A stretch of 64,000 bases of DNA from Nematostella vectensis (taxonomy: Eukaryota > Cnidaria > Anthozoa > Actiniaria > Edwardsiidae). Position numbers and translations under genes: made by a program. The number at the start of each line of letters is the position of its first letter. Position 1 is the stretch's first letter. Under the pieces are notes generated by a model, which did no database searches, was not told the origin of the DNA, and was given only the letters and a program-made list of their open reading frames with translations. Shown one piece after another: positions 1 to 12,400 of the stretch. The stretch spans positions 12,409,665-12,473,664 of the forward strand of contig NC_064048.1 in the NCBI RefSeq assembly GCF_932526225.1. Reading direction: 5' to 3'.

Positions 1-2935
1 AGGCCATAAGGGATAGCAGATCTAAAAGAAGGCCATAGAGGGATAGCAGACCTACAAGAAGGCTATAAGGGATAGCAGACCTAAAAGAAGGCCATAGAGG
101 GATAGCAGACCTACAAGAAGGCCATAAGGGATAGCAGACCTAAAAAAAGGCCATAAGGGATAGCAGGACTAAAAGAAGGCCATAAGGGATAGCAGACCTA
201 AAAGAAGGCCATAAGGGATAGCAGACCTACAAGAAGGCTATAAGGGATAGCAGACCTAAAAGAAGGCCATAATGGATAGCATACCTAAAAGAAGGCCATA
301 ATGGATAGCAGACCTAAAAGTAGGCTATAAGGGATAGCAGACCTAAAAGTAGGCTATAAGGGATAGCAGACCTAAAAAAAAAGGCCATAAGGGATAGAAG
401 ACCTAAAAGAAGGCCAAAAGGGATAGAAGACCTAAAAAAAAAGGCCATAAGGGATAGCAGACCTAAAGGAGGGCCATAAGGGATAGCAGACCTGAAAGAA
501 GGCCAAAAGGGATAGCAGACCTGAAAGAAGGCCATAAGGAATAGCAGACCTAAAGGAGGGCCATAAGGGAAAGCAGACCTGAAAGAAGGCCAAAAAGGAT
601 AGCAGACCTAAAAGAGGGCTATAAAGGAATGGCAGACCCAAAAGAGGGCTATGAGGGATAGCAGACCTAAAAGAAGGCCATAAGGGATAGCAGACCTAAA
701 AGAAGGCCATAAGGGATAGCAGACCTAAAAGAAGGCCATAAAGGATAGCAGACCTAAAAGAAGGCCATAAGGGATAGCAGACCTGAAAGAAGGCCATAAA
801 GGATAGCAGACCTATAAGAAGGCCATAAGGGATAGCAGACCTAAAAGAAAGCCATAAGGCATAGCAGACCTAAAAGAAGGCCATAAGGGATAGCAGACCT
901 AAAAGAAGGCCATAAGGGATAGCAGACCTGAAAGAAGGCCAAAAGGGATAGCAGACCTAAAAGAGGGCTATAAAGGAATGGCAGACCCAAAAGAGGGCTA
1001 TGAGGGATAGCAGACCTAAAAGAAGGCCATAAGGGATAGCAGACCTAAAAGAAGGCCATAAGGGATAGCAGACCTAAAAGAAGGCCATAAGGGATAGCAG
1101 ACCTGAAAGAAGGCCATAAGGGATAGCAGACCTGAAAGAAGGCCATAAAGGATAGCAGACCTATAAGAAGGCCATAAGGGATAGCAGACCTAAAAGAAAG
1201 CCATAAGGCATAGCAGACCTAAAAGAGGGCCATAAGGGATAGCAGACCTGAAAGAAGGCCATAAGGGATAGCAGACCTAAAAGAAGGCCATAAAGGATAG
1301 CAGACCTAAAGGAGGGCCATAATGGATAGCAGACCTAAAAGTAGGCTATAAGGGATAGCAGACCTAAAAGTAGGCTATAAGGGATAGCAGACCTAAAAAA
1401 AGGCCATAAGGGATAGAAGACCTAAAAGAAGGCCAAAAGGGATAGCAGACCTAAAAAAAAAGGCCATAAGGGATAGCAGACCTAAAGGAGGGCCATAAGG
1501 GATAGCAGACCTGAAAGAAGGCCAAAAGGGATAGCAGACCTGAAAGAAGGCCATAAGGGATAGCAGACCTAAAGGAGGGCCATAAGGGATAGCAGACCTG
1601 AAAGAAGGCCAAAAGGGATAGCAGACCTAAAAGAGGGCTATAAAGGAATGGCAGACCCAAAAGAGGGCCATAAGGGATAGCAGACCTAAAAGAAGACCAT
1701 AAGGGATAGCAGACCTATAAGAAGACCATAAGGCATAGCAGACCTAAAAGAAGGCCATAGAGGGATAGCAGACCTAAAAAAAGGCCATAAGGGATAGCAG
1801 ACCTAAAAAAAGGCCATAAGGGATAGCAGACCTAAAAGAAGGCCATAAGGGATAGCAGACCTGAAAGAAGGCTATAAGGGATAGCAGACCTAAAAGAAGG
1901 CCATAGAGGGATAGCAGACCTACAAGAAGGCTATAATGGATAGCAGACCTAAAAGTAGGCTATAAGGGATAGCAGACCTAAACGAAGGCCATAAGGGATA
2001 GCAGACCTAAAGAAAAGGCCATAAAGGATAGCAGACCTAAAGGAGGGCCATAAGGGATAGCAGACCTGAAAGAAGGCCATAAGGAATAACAGACCTAAAG
2101 GAGGGCCATAAGGGATAGCAGACCTGAAAGAAAGTCATAAAGGATAGCAGACCTAAAAGAAGGCCATAAGGGATAGCAGACCTGAAAGAAGGCCAAAAGG
2201 GATAGCAGACCTAAAGGAGAGCCATAAGGGATAGCAGACCTGAAAGAAGACCATAAGGGATAGCAGACCTAAAAGAGGGCTATAAGGGATAGCAGACCTA
2301 AAGGAGGGCCATAAGGGATAGCAGACCTAAAAGAAGGCCATAAGGGATAGCAGACCTAAAAGAAGGCCATAAGGGATAGCAGACCTAAAAGTAGGCTATA
2401 AGGGATAGCAGACCTGAAAGAAGGCCAATAGGGATAGCAGACCTAAAGAAGAGCCATAAGGGATAGCAGACCTGAAAGAAGACCATAAGGGATAGCAGAC
2501 CTAAAAGAGGGCTATAAGGGATAGCAGACCTAAAGGAGGGCCATAAGGGATAGCAGACCTAAAAGAAGGCCATAAGGGATAGCAGACCTAAAAGAAGGCT
2601 ATAAGGGATAGCAGACCTGAAAGAAGGCCATAAGGGATAGCAGACCTGAAAGAAGGCCATAAGGGATAGCAGACCTGAAAGAAGGCCATAGAGGGATAGC
2701 AGACCTACAAGAAGGCTATAAGGGATAGCAGACCTAAAAAAAGGCCATAAGGGATAGCAGGACTAAAAGAAGGCCATAAGGGATAGCAGACCTAAAAGAA
2801 GGCCATAAGGGATAGCAGACCTAAAAGAAGGCCATAAGGGATAGCAGACCTAAAAGAAGGCCATAATGGATAGCAGACCCGGAAGAGGGCTATGAGGGAT
2901 AGCAGACCTAAAAGAGAGCGACAAGGGATAGCATA
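1..2935. repeat. 29-bp minisatellite array (about 100 copies)
   Basis: A 29-bp unit built around GGGATAGCAGACCT and AAGGCCATAA repeats from the window edge to about 2935. Copies vary at a few positions (GAAAG/AAAAG, GGCC/GGCT, one-base indels). The array runs off the left edge. It keeps long minus-strand reading frames open only because the unit lacks stops in those frames, and these translate to Phe/Leu/Ser-rich repeats with no coding signature. Confidence 0.95.
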
Positions 2936-3578
2936 CCAATTGAAAAAACCCAAAGGAGTGTGTCAGCCACAGCTAAATTGTTTTTGAAAATACTATCTTC
3001 AAATCGAAAATATAACAACAGCTTAAACAAATCAGCCGATGGAAATGGACATACAACCACTTGGATTCTTGGGATGACCAAATGGTGGCTGTCATCGCCC
3101 CTTTGCCAAGTAAACACAGTAGACGATGTTGTCAGTATAAACTGCATGTCTTTATTTGATAAATACGCTCAGGCTTGTCATGTGTACACACGGAGAAGTG
3201 AGGAGAGTACGCTTAGCACAAACCAAGCGCAGGAGGAAAGGAGTCTGTGATCTAAACTCTAATAAACCGCGAAATCCTCTTTAAATTGGATGAAATGTAC
3301 CTTGTTTTAGATGTGCTCTATGCGACGTACGCGTAATCTAACCGCTACAAAGTGGTGCGCAAACACTATGACGCTCTAGCCGAAATGTGCCTAACCATCT
3401 CTTTGGTAGCTACCAGTGCATTGAGTTGGTTCGAGTGTTTTCCAAGTCAACAAGGAAAGAAATTTACAAATATCGAGCACATTTCGTCTGATTTGTAGAA
3501 GATTTCGTGGTTCTAGTAGAATCTATCTTGACAAGCCCTTATCCTCCCGCCCTTTCACAGACTATGATGAGGACAGAC

Positions 3579-3645
3579 GATGTTTACAACACTTTCACGT
3601 GATGTTTACAACACTGTCACGTGATGTTTACAACACTGTCACGTG
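3579..3645. repeat. Three tandem 22-bp units, each ending in CACGTG
   Basis: The unit GATGTTTACAACACTGTCAC followed by GT occurs three times head to tail. Each junction creates a TCACGTGA/G E-box. Confidence 0.85.
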
Positions 3646-5021
3646 GCTACACAACAAGCGTGTGTGCACTAAGACGACGCCCAAACAACCGCTTTATACA
3701 GAGGAGCTGATGTCGTGAACTCTCTCTTGCATGAGTGCGGGCTTCCTGCGTTTTCAGTGATTGAAAGGGACTTGGTTGGACAAAGTGGAAATGACGATCG
3801 TGCCCAGTGGTGGCTGGATTCATTAGAGGTCTGTGCCACGAGGCGTGAGGAGAAGTGCAAACAAGTTTAAAAAGGTTTCGAAAACTTTCCGAGTCCAGCA
3901 CTCGTGCAAAAGAGAGTCAACGGCAGTATAGCATCTAGTTTGTCTCTAGTCGGGCTTCCTGTGGTGGCTTGGTTACCTCACGCACAAAGAAACAACACAA
4001 CATCCATCTGGGAGGCTATTTACAATGTCGAAAGGCTCGTAAAAAAATCCTGAATAATAATCCATATTGGACAATGGTGTACACCAGTATCGCATCAAGT
4101 TGAAAAATTGAAAGATGAATTAATGTTGTATGACAACCCATGAACTACACGAAAAAAAACTAAAAACCGTACTAGGCAACAACTCTGGTATCAATTTTAT
4201 CAACATGTCACGCGCGCTGATGCTTTTCCCGCCAAAAGTTTCCCCGAAAAATCAGTTCCCGGATGATCATTCACTCGTCAAAAAAGACGTGTTTGCGGGT
4301 CGTTCGCAGGGTGTCGGATAGATGCATTTTTCAACTTCTTGCAGGTTTCTCTGTAAATGATATGATCAAAGAAATCGAGGGACAAACAACATGGAACGTA
4401 TGCGAAAACTGCAGGCATTTTGTCCACAATAACAAACGTTTTCACGAAAATAATTTAAGTACAAAAATATTGAACCAACGTGGAAACATGAAGGCTTCAC
4501 CACAGGAATCCCGGCGCGAGACGTCTCACTCAATACAAGGTAATTATATGCAAAACGAATCATATCAACGACCTACATGAACTAGAATAAGACAAAAACC
4601 ACTCCACATACGAGACGATGGAGGGAGCTACGCTACATAAACCAACATGCCAGGGCAGGCTCGATCCGGAATAACCTGATAAACTAGAAAACGAAACCTG
4701 TTAAATTGGTTCGAACAATCGGTATTACCCGCTGACGCTGCTGTTTGTCGGTAATCAACAATGGACACGTGATTCATTTGTTTCACGTGCAGGTTTTTCA
4801 GCGATTTAATCAGACCAGCTTTGTTCATCAGTATTCCGCCTCGAGCCAAGCCCAAAAACACGAGAAACAAGACTAATAAGGAAAAAAAACACACACATCA
4901 CGTGCGATACTACTTGTCATCACGAGGTGATCACGTGAACACTACCAACGGACATGCGCAAAGGTCGACGCCACTGCAACAAACGACGAGGACGCGACAG
5001 ACAATCAGCACAAGTCACGTG
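3596..5021. promoter_or_regulatory. Cluster of eight CACGTG E-boxes
   Basis: CACGTG hexamers occur at 3596, 3618, 3640, 4766, 4784, 4899, 4932 and 5016. Several have the extended form TCACGTGA, which in animals is a core for bHLH-zip factors (USF, MITF/TFEB, MYC-MAX). That the cluster is a functional promoter or enhancer is inference. No gene start is recognised beside it. Confidence 0.35.
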
Positions 5022-5689
5022 ATCTGCGAACAAAGCGGACAAGCGCGTCAGACAGAGTGCGCATGCGTTGTACGTTCAACTTGTTATCACGGGGGAAGGG
5101 TGACTTCGATAAAAACAGACGGGGGTGATCGTCAGCAAAATCAATTTTTAAGTCTATGGTAGGGCGCTTGTGGAGTGGTCAACAGAAATTCTTACCCCTA
5201 AGAGGTAGCAAATTGGGTGTGATCGAAGGATGGTAGTTGGCCGAAACCTTATACCCTAACAGATGTGACAATCACTCCCATCTACTTTTCTGGAGCACCC
5301 CTCCGCCCTGTAAACCAAGTGGTCCGAAGTAAATGGCCTATTGTGGTGAAGCTAATAAAATAAAATTTCTGAAGGTGGTCGTGTTATAGAGGTACCAATG
5401 TATTGGCATATCCCTGGCGATGTAAAATGTCGCTATGGGTTTTACCATGTACTACAGTGTCCCCATGTCATTTTTAATTCAGAACCCCACAATAAGTCGA
5501 AATAACAAAGGATTTTCTTTTGGTGTAATGGTCCTTGCCAACTTGGTCTGCTAACAACTCATTTGCGGTGGCCGTAACAATGGCATCGATGTTGGCTGAT
5601 GTTTGCACAAAGTTTACCACAACTAAACTTAGTACGTGTTTAAAAATAACCCAAACTTCACAACCAGCGCCAACATGACACGCATGAGG

Positions 5690-6404
5690 ACTTGCCCCAT
5701 GTTTTTAGTGAAATGAGGACTTGCCATGTTTTTTCGTGAAATGAAGACTTGCCCCATGTTTTTCGTGAAATGAGGACTTGCCATGTTTTTTCGTGAAATG
5801 AAGACTTGCCCCATGTTTTTCGTTAAATGAGGACTTGTCCCATGTTTTTCGTGAAATGAGGACTTGCCCCCATGTCTTTCGTGAAATGAGAACTTGCCCC
5901 ATGTTTTTCGTGAAATGAGGACTTGCCCCATGTTTTCCGTGAAATGAGGACTTGCCCCATGTTTTTCGTTAAATGAGGACTTGCCCCATGTTTTTCGTGA
6001 AATGAGGACTTGCCCCATGTTTTTCGTGAAATGAGGACTTGCCCCATGTTTTTCGTGAAATGAGGACTTGCCCCATGTTTTTCGTGAAATGAGAACTTGC
6101 CATGTTTTTCGTGAAATGAGAACTTGCCATGTTTTTCGTGAAATGAGAACTTGCCCCATGTTTTTCGTGGAATGAGGACTTGCCCCATGTTTTTCGTGAA
6201 ATGAGGACTTGCCTCATGTTTCTCGTGAAATGAGAACTTGCCCCATGTTTTTCGTGGAATGAGGACTTGCCCCATGTTTTTCGTGGAATGAGGACTTGCC
6301 CCATGTTTCTCGTGGAATGAGGACTTGCCCCATGTTTTTCGTGGAATGAGGACTTGCCCCACGTTTTTCGTGAAATAAGGACTTGCCCCATGTTTTTCGT
6401 GAGA
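5690..6404. repeat. 29-30 bp minisatellite abutting the CELF stop codon
   Basis: About 24 copies of a unit containing TTTTTCGTGAAATGAGGACT and TGCCCCATG. The array begins 11 bp beyond the CELF stop codon on the minus strand, so it would form most of the 3' untranslated region if the transcript reads through. Open frames within it (up to 221 residues) are repeat artefacts. Confidence 0.9.
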
Positions 6405-6414
6405 GTTCCTTACC

Positions 6415-9400
6415 TCAGTAAGGACGGTTAGCGTCCTTTGGTCGCTTAAGTTGGACTTTAAGTCGCTTGGCGCCAATCTGGAATCCATTCATGTGCTGGA
6501 TGGCGTTTTGTGCGGACATAACATTGTCATAACTTACGAAACCTACAGAATAACAGTAAATTATGAGTGGCACAATAGCCCAGTGGAAAAGGCTTTGTCT
6601 ACCAACGAAGGTGACTTCGGTTTGAACACAGGACAGGTCAACTTTCTGAGGAATTTAAAACAGCTCTTAACATTAGGGACCGTGAGGTTGGGTATATGTC
6701 CTGTGGCCTCGATTAGCTCCGCCCTCAATTATCCGCCCCCTAGAGTTTAGCTCTAAGCACAGGCGAACCTGGATATGAATGAGTGTCTTGTGATTCTTCG
6801 GGGAAATAAATATAATTTGAAGTTTTGTCTTGACTGTTTCCTCAATAAAGCTAAGTAATTTAACTAGTTTTATTGAGGAAAGAGTCAAGACAAAACTTCA
6901 AATTATATTTATTTTCCCGAAGGAACACGAGACATTCATATCCTGGATCGCCTGTGCTCTGGGGGCAGGTAAGAACAGTACAGAGAAGCTAAGAAGTTAA
7001 GGCCACAGAAACAACTTGCTCATGTTAATTTGTTTATCTATTAAACTAATAGCACTAATTAGCAACCATAAGGAAAAATAAAGATAACAGATAATAGCTT
7101 AAGAGTGCAGGCCTTAGGGGAAATAAAGCCAGTACAGGGGCAAATAAGTTAAAAATATATATAACACTCACAAAAGCAAATGCTCATCTTAGTTTGTTTA
7201 TCTATTAAACTAATAGTATTAACTAGCAACCCTAAGGAAATGTATTGAAGGGCCACTAAGACTACATACAGTATTTGAAGCAGAGCAGAGCAGAGGCAAA
7301 CAGGTTAAAGATAAATACAACACTCACCAAAACACTTGCTCATGTTAGTTTGTTTATCTATAAACACTTTGGCGCTAATAACGGTGCCAAAGGGCTGGAA
7401 AGTCTGCATCAGGTCAGCGTCTGTGAACTCTTGCGGCAGGTGGTAGATAAATAAATTGGAGCCATCTGGACCTGGGGTGTAATGCGACTCTTTGAGAAGC
7501 ACAGCAGCGCAATATACAGAGAGGACAGTTAGAATAGAACCTGTCCATTAGGGTAGATAAATATGGGTAATATACAGAGAGATCAGTTACAATAGAACCT
7601 GTCCATTAGGGTAGATATATATGGGGAATATACAGAGAGGATAGTTAGAATAGAACCTGTCCATTAGGTTAGATAAATATGGGTAATATACAGAGAGGAC
7701 AGTTAGAATAGAACCTGTCCATTAGGGTAGATAAATATGGGTAATATACAGAGAGATCAGTTAGAATAGAACCTGTCCATTAGGGTAGATATATATGGGG
7801 AATATACAGAGAGATCAGTTAGAATAGAACCTGTCCATTAGGGTAGATAAATATGGGTAATATACAGAGAGATCAGTTAGAATAGAACCTGTCCATTAGG
7901 GTAGATAAATATGGGGAATATACAGAGAGGATAGTTAGAATAGAACCTGTCCATTAGGGTAGATAAATATGGGGAATATACAAAGAGGATAGTTAGAATA
8001 GAACCTGTCCATTAGGGTAGATAAATATGGGGAATATACAGAGAGGACAGTTAGAATATAGCCTGTCCATTAGGGTAGATAAATATGGGGAATATACAGA
8101 GAGATCAGTTAGAATAGAACCTGTCCATTAGGTTAGATAAATATGGGTAATATACAGAGAGGATAGTTAGAATAGAACCTGTCCATTAGGGTAGATAAAT
8201 ATGGGGAATATACAGAGAGATCAGTTAGAATAGAACCTGTCCATTAGGGTAGATAAATATGGGGAATATACAGAGAGGATAGTTAGAATAGAACCTGTCC
8301 ATTAGGGTAGATATATATGGGGAATATACAGAGAGATCAGTTAGAATAGAACCTGTCCATTAGGGTAGATAAATATGGGGAATATACAGAGAGGATAGTT
8401 AGAATAGAACCTGTCCATTAGGGTAGATAAATATGGGGAATATACAGAGAGGATAGTTAGAATAGAACCTGTCCATTAGGGTAGATAAATATGGGTAATA
8501 TACAGAGAGGACAGTTAGAATATAACCTGTCCATTAGGGTAGATACATATGGGTAATATACAGAGAGATCAGTTAGAATATAACCTGTCCATTAGGGTAG
8601 ATATATATAGGGAATACTGATGACAAATAAAAAAATGTGTGTGGCAGAAAAATAATACACAGGGCATTTTCCCTCTTGCAGTGTTGTGAAAGAAAATGGT
8701 TTTACTTTTCTTTCAGCATGTTATGCAAAAGAAAATTCATTTCAAGTTGCGAAAAGGGGATGTAAAGCACCTATTTTTTTTTTCAACTCACAATGTCTTT
8801 TGCATCAATCAAGATGGTCATATTGTAAAAGCAGTACCTTCTTTTTGGGGTTGTCTTGCTGTTTGTTGGTACAAAGCCTGATTGTAGACGGTAGGAAAAG
8901 CAGCTGAAAAAAGTGCATTAAGGAGATCAGAGATGCTGTATCAGAGCAGAGGAACAGGCCATTATTAACAGTGTTAGTTGCAGATATTACAGATTTCCTC
9001 CCTCCCCCCAGCCCTCTCCCCCCTCCCCTAAAAAAATTGTTTCTCATCGTTGCATATGTATTCCATTGCGGCCATGGTCCTACAGTACTCCCATAGCTAT
9101 AGGATTGAGTTCTAGAGTGTGCCACAATTCTTACAGCAATAGGGTTTGATACTAGAGTACGCTTGAGATATAGTTTTTAAAGCAGCGATCATGTCAGTTT
9201 ACTTCCAGTCAATTACATAACAAGCTCAGATGAATTTTTCAATGGAAAATAAGTAAAATATTTCTAAATTGTAAAAGCAGTGTGTCTATTGCCGAAAGCA
9301 AACTGGCTAGATAGATAGCCACTTTAATCATGGTTGCACACCACACTTACTGCTATCTGGTTTAATAACAGAGTACAGTATGTCACAATGCTTACCGCTA

Positions 9401-12400
9401 TATGGTTGAATACCAAGGTACAGTATGTCACAATATGTATGGTTGAATTCCAGAGTATGTCACAATGCTTACCGCTGTATGGTTGAATACCAGATTATGT
9501 CACAATGCTTACCGCTATATGGTTGAATTACAGATTATGTCACAATGCTTACCGCTATATGGTTGAATTACAGATTATGTCACAATGCTTACCACTATAT
9601 GGTTGGATACCAGAGTATGCTTGAGAGATAGTGTCCATCGAGGGGACTGTGTTGCCAATACTGTTTACACCACCCAGACCGGCCATGTTTGCCATCCCTA
9701 GCGATGCAAGGGTGGGGTTCCCGGCCACACCCATACCTAAAACAGAATGAAATGGATGTCAATTAGTTGATGAGAAGGTCACATACATTAATAGAGAGAG
9801 GTGACTTGTTTCGTGAGGGGAGGGGTTATGGTGGTAGTGCTAGAAGGATGTTACCCTTACCACTTATTCCAGTCACGTCTAGTAGCACACAAAGAACAAC
9901 TAAGAATACCCATGCCAGCCACACCTTGTAACCCCCACCTTACCACAAACCTATTTCAGATATTGCTGATGATGATTGAATAGCGATTGACAAAATGGCA
10001 GTGCGATTGACAAAATGGCAGTTCTACAACCGAAATGACCCATGAATCCCAAGATATTTGTTCAAAATTCAGAAATATATATATATCTATATATATATAT
10101 ATATATATATAGATATATATATATATAACATATGACTTACAACCTCATTTTTACGAATAGATAATACCCATAAGTGCCTTTCGGTCATAGAACTGCAACT
10201 TGGCAATTGTAATTCACTGTTTGCGCTGACAACCTTGGAAATAAGTGTATGGAAAACAATAGTACCCATACCCCTAATTCCAGCCACGCCTGGTACCCCT
10301 CATCTCTTTCACAAAAAACAACTACATAAGAAAACCCATGCTCCCATGCCATCCATGCTAAGCAACCCTCATCTTTATCATATAAAGAACAAGAAACTCA
10401 TACCCCTAATTCCAGCCACGCCTGGTACCCCTCATCTCTATCACAAAAACAACTAAGAATGCCCATGTTCCCATGCCATCCACGCTAAGCAACCCTCATC
10501 TTCATCATAAAAAGAACATCTTAACCTACCCATTCCCCCCATGCCAGCCACGCCCTGTACCCCTAGCCCCATAGGCGAGGCATTTGATTGAGAGGTATTG
10601 ACAGTGCTGGTCATTATACCACTTGTGCCGCTTGTCATGTTATTCTGGATTGCGTTTCCTTGTTGTTGTTGCTGTTGTTGCGCCATTACTGTCGCCGCGA
10701 CAAGAGCTCCTAGACCTCCAGGCTGTAGAATACCTTGGGTGGAAAAGATATAAAATGCCTACATAATGATGGCTACATTGTCAAGTAAACTTGAGATAGA
10801 CAGGACTTTACTTTAGGTTCTTAGTCTATAGTTCATATAAGCCGGTGTTTACTTAGTCTCTAAATTCTTATAGGAGGGGTGATTGCATTAGTCTCTAAGT
10901 TCTTATAGGAGGGGTGATTGCATTAGTCTCTAAGTTCTTATAGGAGGGGTGATTGCATTAGTCTCTAAGTTCTTATAGGAGGGGTGTTGCCTGAGTCTCT
11001 AAGTTCTTATAGGAGGGGTGATTGCATTAGTCTCTAAGTTCTTATAGGAGGGGTGTTGCCTTAGTCTCTAAGTTCTTATAGGAGGGGTGTTGCCTTAGTC
11101 TCTAAGTTCTTATAGGAGGGGTGATTGCATTAGTCTCTAAGTTCTTATAGGAGGGGTGTTGCCTTAGTCTCTAAGTTCTTATACATGGGTGTTTTCTGTG
11201 TAGGTTCTTAATCTCTAGGTTCTTATGTGTGGGTGTTTACTGTAAGGGAATGTAAGAAGAATTACCTGTTACAGAAGATGAAGGTTTTAATGACTACTGG
11301 TTTATTTCTTAATGTATTTTTGGTTTCTATACCTGGATTAAGTCCCGGCACTACACCAAAGCCAGTGGGGAGCCCTGAATTGGCCACCTGTTGCAACTAA
11401 ACCAGATCAAAAAGAGAAAATGACTTTAGTATTGTTTACAAAAAATATCAACAGATAATAGCTCCCGCGATAATAACTAACAGATAATAGCTGTCCCGTG
11501 CGACCGCCATGTTGAATTCTTGGAGACCTGATAGCGCTTGAAAATCGCAATATTTCCATTATTTTCTCGCTTTTAAGGCTTGGTAAAGGAAGATAATTAG
11601 AAAACCTGATTTGAGCTAAATCAGGCCGGGGTGAATTAAAGTTTGACCACATGCGAATTTACATGGTTGCTCTCATCTCCAAATACTTCATTTCAGGAGG
11701 TCAAAATTGTACAAAAATAACCTTTACTGGATCACATAAGATCTGCTAGGTAATAAGGATGCCACAAAGGGTTTTTTAGATGGATTAACCCGAATATTTT
11801 GCATGTTACTTTGCTTCTTTGAGAAAGATATATTTGACTAACAAAATCAGTGCGAACGATTTGAATCAATTCTATATGCCTCCGTTCTTGGTAAATACAT
11901 ATCAAGGAAAATCAACAATAAAAAAAATACTTCTAGTTGATTGTTTATGAGTTTAGGAAATCCACGGAAAGCACTAAGATTTTGTTCTCTAAACATAAAA
12001 CCGATTTAAAAAGGTCAACTGTCGCTGTGTTCAGAACAAGCACTTTGAAACCATAAAACTGGTTGATAAAATGTCTTTGTTTTACCAAGTCTCGAAATTT
12101 TATCTGTGGAATAAACTTGTGGAATGTATTCAGGGATACTGTGAGTACATTTATTTAAAATATTGTATTCATTTGTGTATATATTAAAGAAGAATTTTGT
12201 CAAAAGAAGTTATGTTTTGTTTCTTCGTGTTCACAAATTGAACAAACTTGAATAAACTTGTTAAATAATAGTCTAGTTTTTATATTTTCCTAGTTGTTTA
12301 CAGATTAATTTGTACACCATCAGATTCCTCTTCTTTTCCTGAATACACTATTTGCTTTTATGTAATATTGTCTCGCAATTTACTGCGCATATGTGTTTTG

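Larger units (their letters stand above)
2936..5689. other. Gene-poor unique sequence
   Basis: No convincing coding exon was found here. A 96-residue plus-strand frame at 2960-3250 has no recognisable domain. The notable content is a 22-bp triple repeat (3579-3645) and an unusual density of CACGTG hexamers, reported separately. The stretch could be the promoter region of a gene outside or not recognised in the window. Confidence 0.5.

Noticed and set aside
2960-3250. 96-residue plus-strand frame as a host gene
   Set aside because: No domain, no splice context, and it starts at the satellite boundary; support is too weak.
5629-6488. Minus-strand frames of 140-221 residues with HEKHGASPHFTKN repeats
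   Set aside because: They arise from the 29-30 bp minisatellite downstream of CELF; frames overlap each other and no unique domain exists.
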